From positions 1-64,000 of the forward strand of contig CAZICM010000013.1 in assembly GCA_964537685.1 (NCBI GenBank): DNA of 64,000 bases, in the 5' to 3' direction. The notes beneath the pieces are model-generated. The model worked only from the letters and a program-made list of their open reading frames with translations, did no database searches and was not told where the DNA came from. Positions within the stretch are counted from its first letter, which is position 1, and each line of letters begins with the position of its first letter. Shown here piece by piece: positions 63,462-64,000 of this stretch. A program made the position numbers and the translations under genes. The stretch comes from CAZICM01 sp964537685 (GTDB lineage: Bacteria > Myxococcota_A > Polyangia > Polyangiales > Polyangiaceae).

Positions 63462-64000
63462 GATGTTGAACTGAACCCCTCGCTGACACCACGCATCCGA
63501 TATTCGCCGTCAACCTTCACCTCCACTTTTCCACATGTCATCTTCCCGCCGTCAAGCTTCACCTCCACTTTTCCACATGTCATCTTCCCGCCGTTAAGCT
63601 TCACCGCCGCTTTTCCACTTGTCATCTTTCCGCCGTTAAGCTTCACCGCCACTTTTCCACATGTCAACTTTCCGCCNNNNNNNNNNNNNNNNNNNNNNNN
63701 NNNNNNNNNNNNNNNNNNNNNNNNNNNNNNNNNNNNNNNNNNNNNNNNNNNNNNNNNNNNNNNNNNNNNNNNNNNNGTCAACCTTCACCGCCGCTTTCCC
63801 ACATGTCAACTTTCCGCCGTCAACCTTCACCGCCGCTTTCCCACATGTCAACTTTCCGCCGTCAACCTTCACCTCCACTTTTCCACATGTCATCTTCCCG
63901 CCGTCAACCTTCACCGCCGCTCTCCCACATGTCAACTTTCCGCCGTCAACCTTCACCGCCGCTCTCCCGCATGCCAACTTCCCGACGTCACGCTTCACCG
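63458..64000 (-). CDS. Protein of 14-residue tandem repeats (partial, gap inside, extends past window)
   Basis: The minus strand encodes repeats with consensus GGK[LM]TCGK[AV][AE]VK[VL][DN], 42 bp each. About nine units are visible: five on the right of the 100-N gap (63677-63776), the first of them degenerate, and four on the left. The C-terminus ends in GEYRMRGVSEGFSSTS. The gap lies exactly at a unit boundary, so the flanks join in frame with zero or any number of units missing. Differences between units include silent changes and coherent replacements (V/L, D/N, AA/VE), which suggests selection on protein. One unit has Ser for the Cys. The short period with Gly-Gly and Cys resembles beta-solenoid repeats, but the fold is not established. 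The gene starts at or beyond the window edge. Confidence 0.6.
63497..64000. repeat. 42-bp tandem repeat array
   Basis: Head-to-tail units of 42 bp, for example GTCAACCTTCACCGCCGC at the start of each unit on the plus strand. They run from the gene's C-terminal end to the window edge, interrupted by 100 N at 63677-63776. Units are close to identical with a limited set of variants. The spacing is constant with no unique spacers, so it is not a CRISPR array. Confidence 0.9.

Noticed and set aside
63497..64000. CRISPR-like repeat pattern
   Set aside because: Units are directly adjacent with no unique spacers and they encode a repeat protein.

Overview
The window looks like chromosomal DNA from a member of the Myxococcota, most likely Polyangia. 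This is inferred from gene style: many lipoproteins with Ser/Gly-rich linkers after the lipobox Cys, a Ser/Thr kinase fused to an ATPase and TPR-like tail, an RsbR-type PAS-STAS protein, a predicted effector-associated domain, a large iterative lipid synthase, and moderately high GC. No rRNA, tRNA, insertion sequence, prophage or CRISPR array was recognised. Three 100-N assembly gaps are present (40173-40272, 60976-61075, 63677-63776), each inside a tandem repeat.

Layout. 1-14.6 kb: the end of a large TPR-type protein, an M20 dipeptidase, a LonC-like AAA protease, a MATE exporter, a kinase/cyclase-like/AAA regulator, a GST-like protein, a lipoprotein, and a beta-propeller gene whose Tat-like leader is cut off by an in-frame TGA. 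14.7-22.2 kb: a fatty-acid desaturase, a 43-bp tandem repeat, then an array of two neprosin-family lipoproteins, three intact Cys-rich lipoproteins and two truncated Cys-rich copies (order A-B-B-b-A-B-b). 22.1-31.9 kb, minus strand: a periplasmic protein and a MauG-like di-haem lipoprotein, a DUF481-type barrel, lipoproteins, a nitronate monooxygenase/FabK-type flavoprotein, a PAS-STAS protein and an NCS1 permease.

The centrepiece is 33.5-49.6 kb, a one-directional four-gene cassette: acyl-CoA dehydrogenase, a KS-AT-KS-ACP(n)-KR-DH megasynthase of at least 2690 residues, a single-chain eukaryote-type acetyl-CoA carboxylase (1878 aa), and an Sfp-type phosphopantetheinyl transferase. By inference the carboxylase supplies malonyl-CoA, the PPTase activates the carriers, the synthase builds a long acyl or polyene chain iteratively, and the dehydrogenase sets a double bond or oxidation state. 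It differs from standard pfa clusters in having a second divergent KS after the AT, a Thr where the carrier Ser is expected in the one readable carrier, and its own homomeric carboxylase.

49.8-64 kb: envelope and secreted enzymes (CocE-type hydrolase, HAD-type phosphatase lipoprotein, lysozyme-like protein, prolyl oligopeptidase), more lipoproteins, an EAD-like membrane protein paired with a TPR-PDZ lipoprotein, two small proteins (one DUF6922-like), and at the right edge a gene made of 14-residue repeats that runs out of the window.
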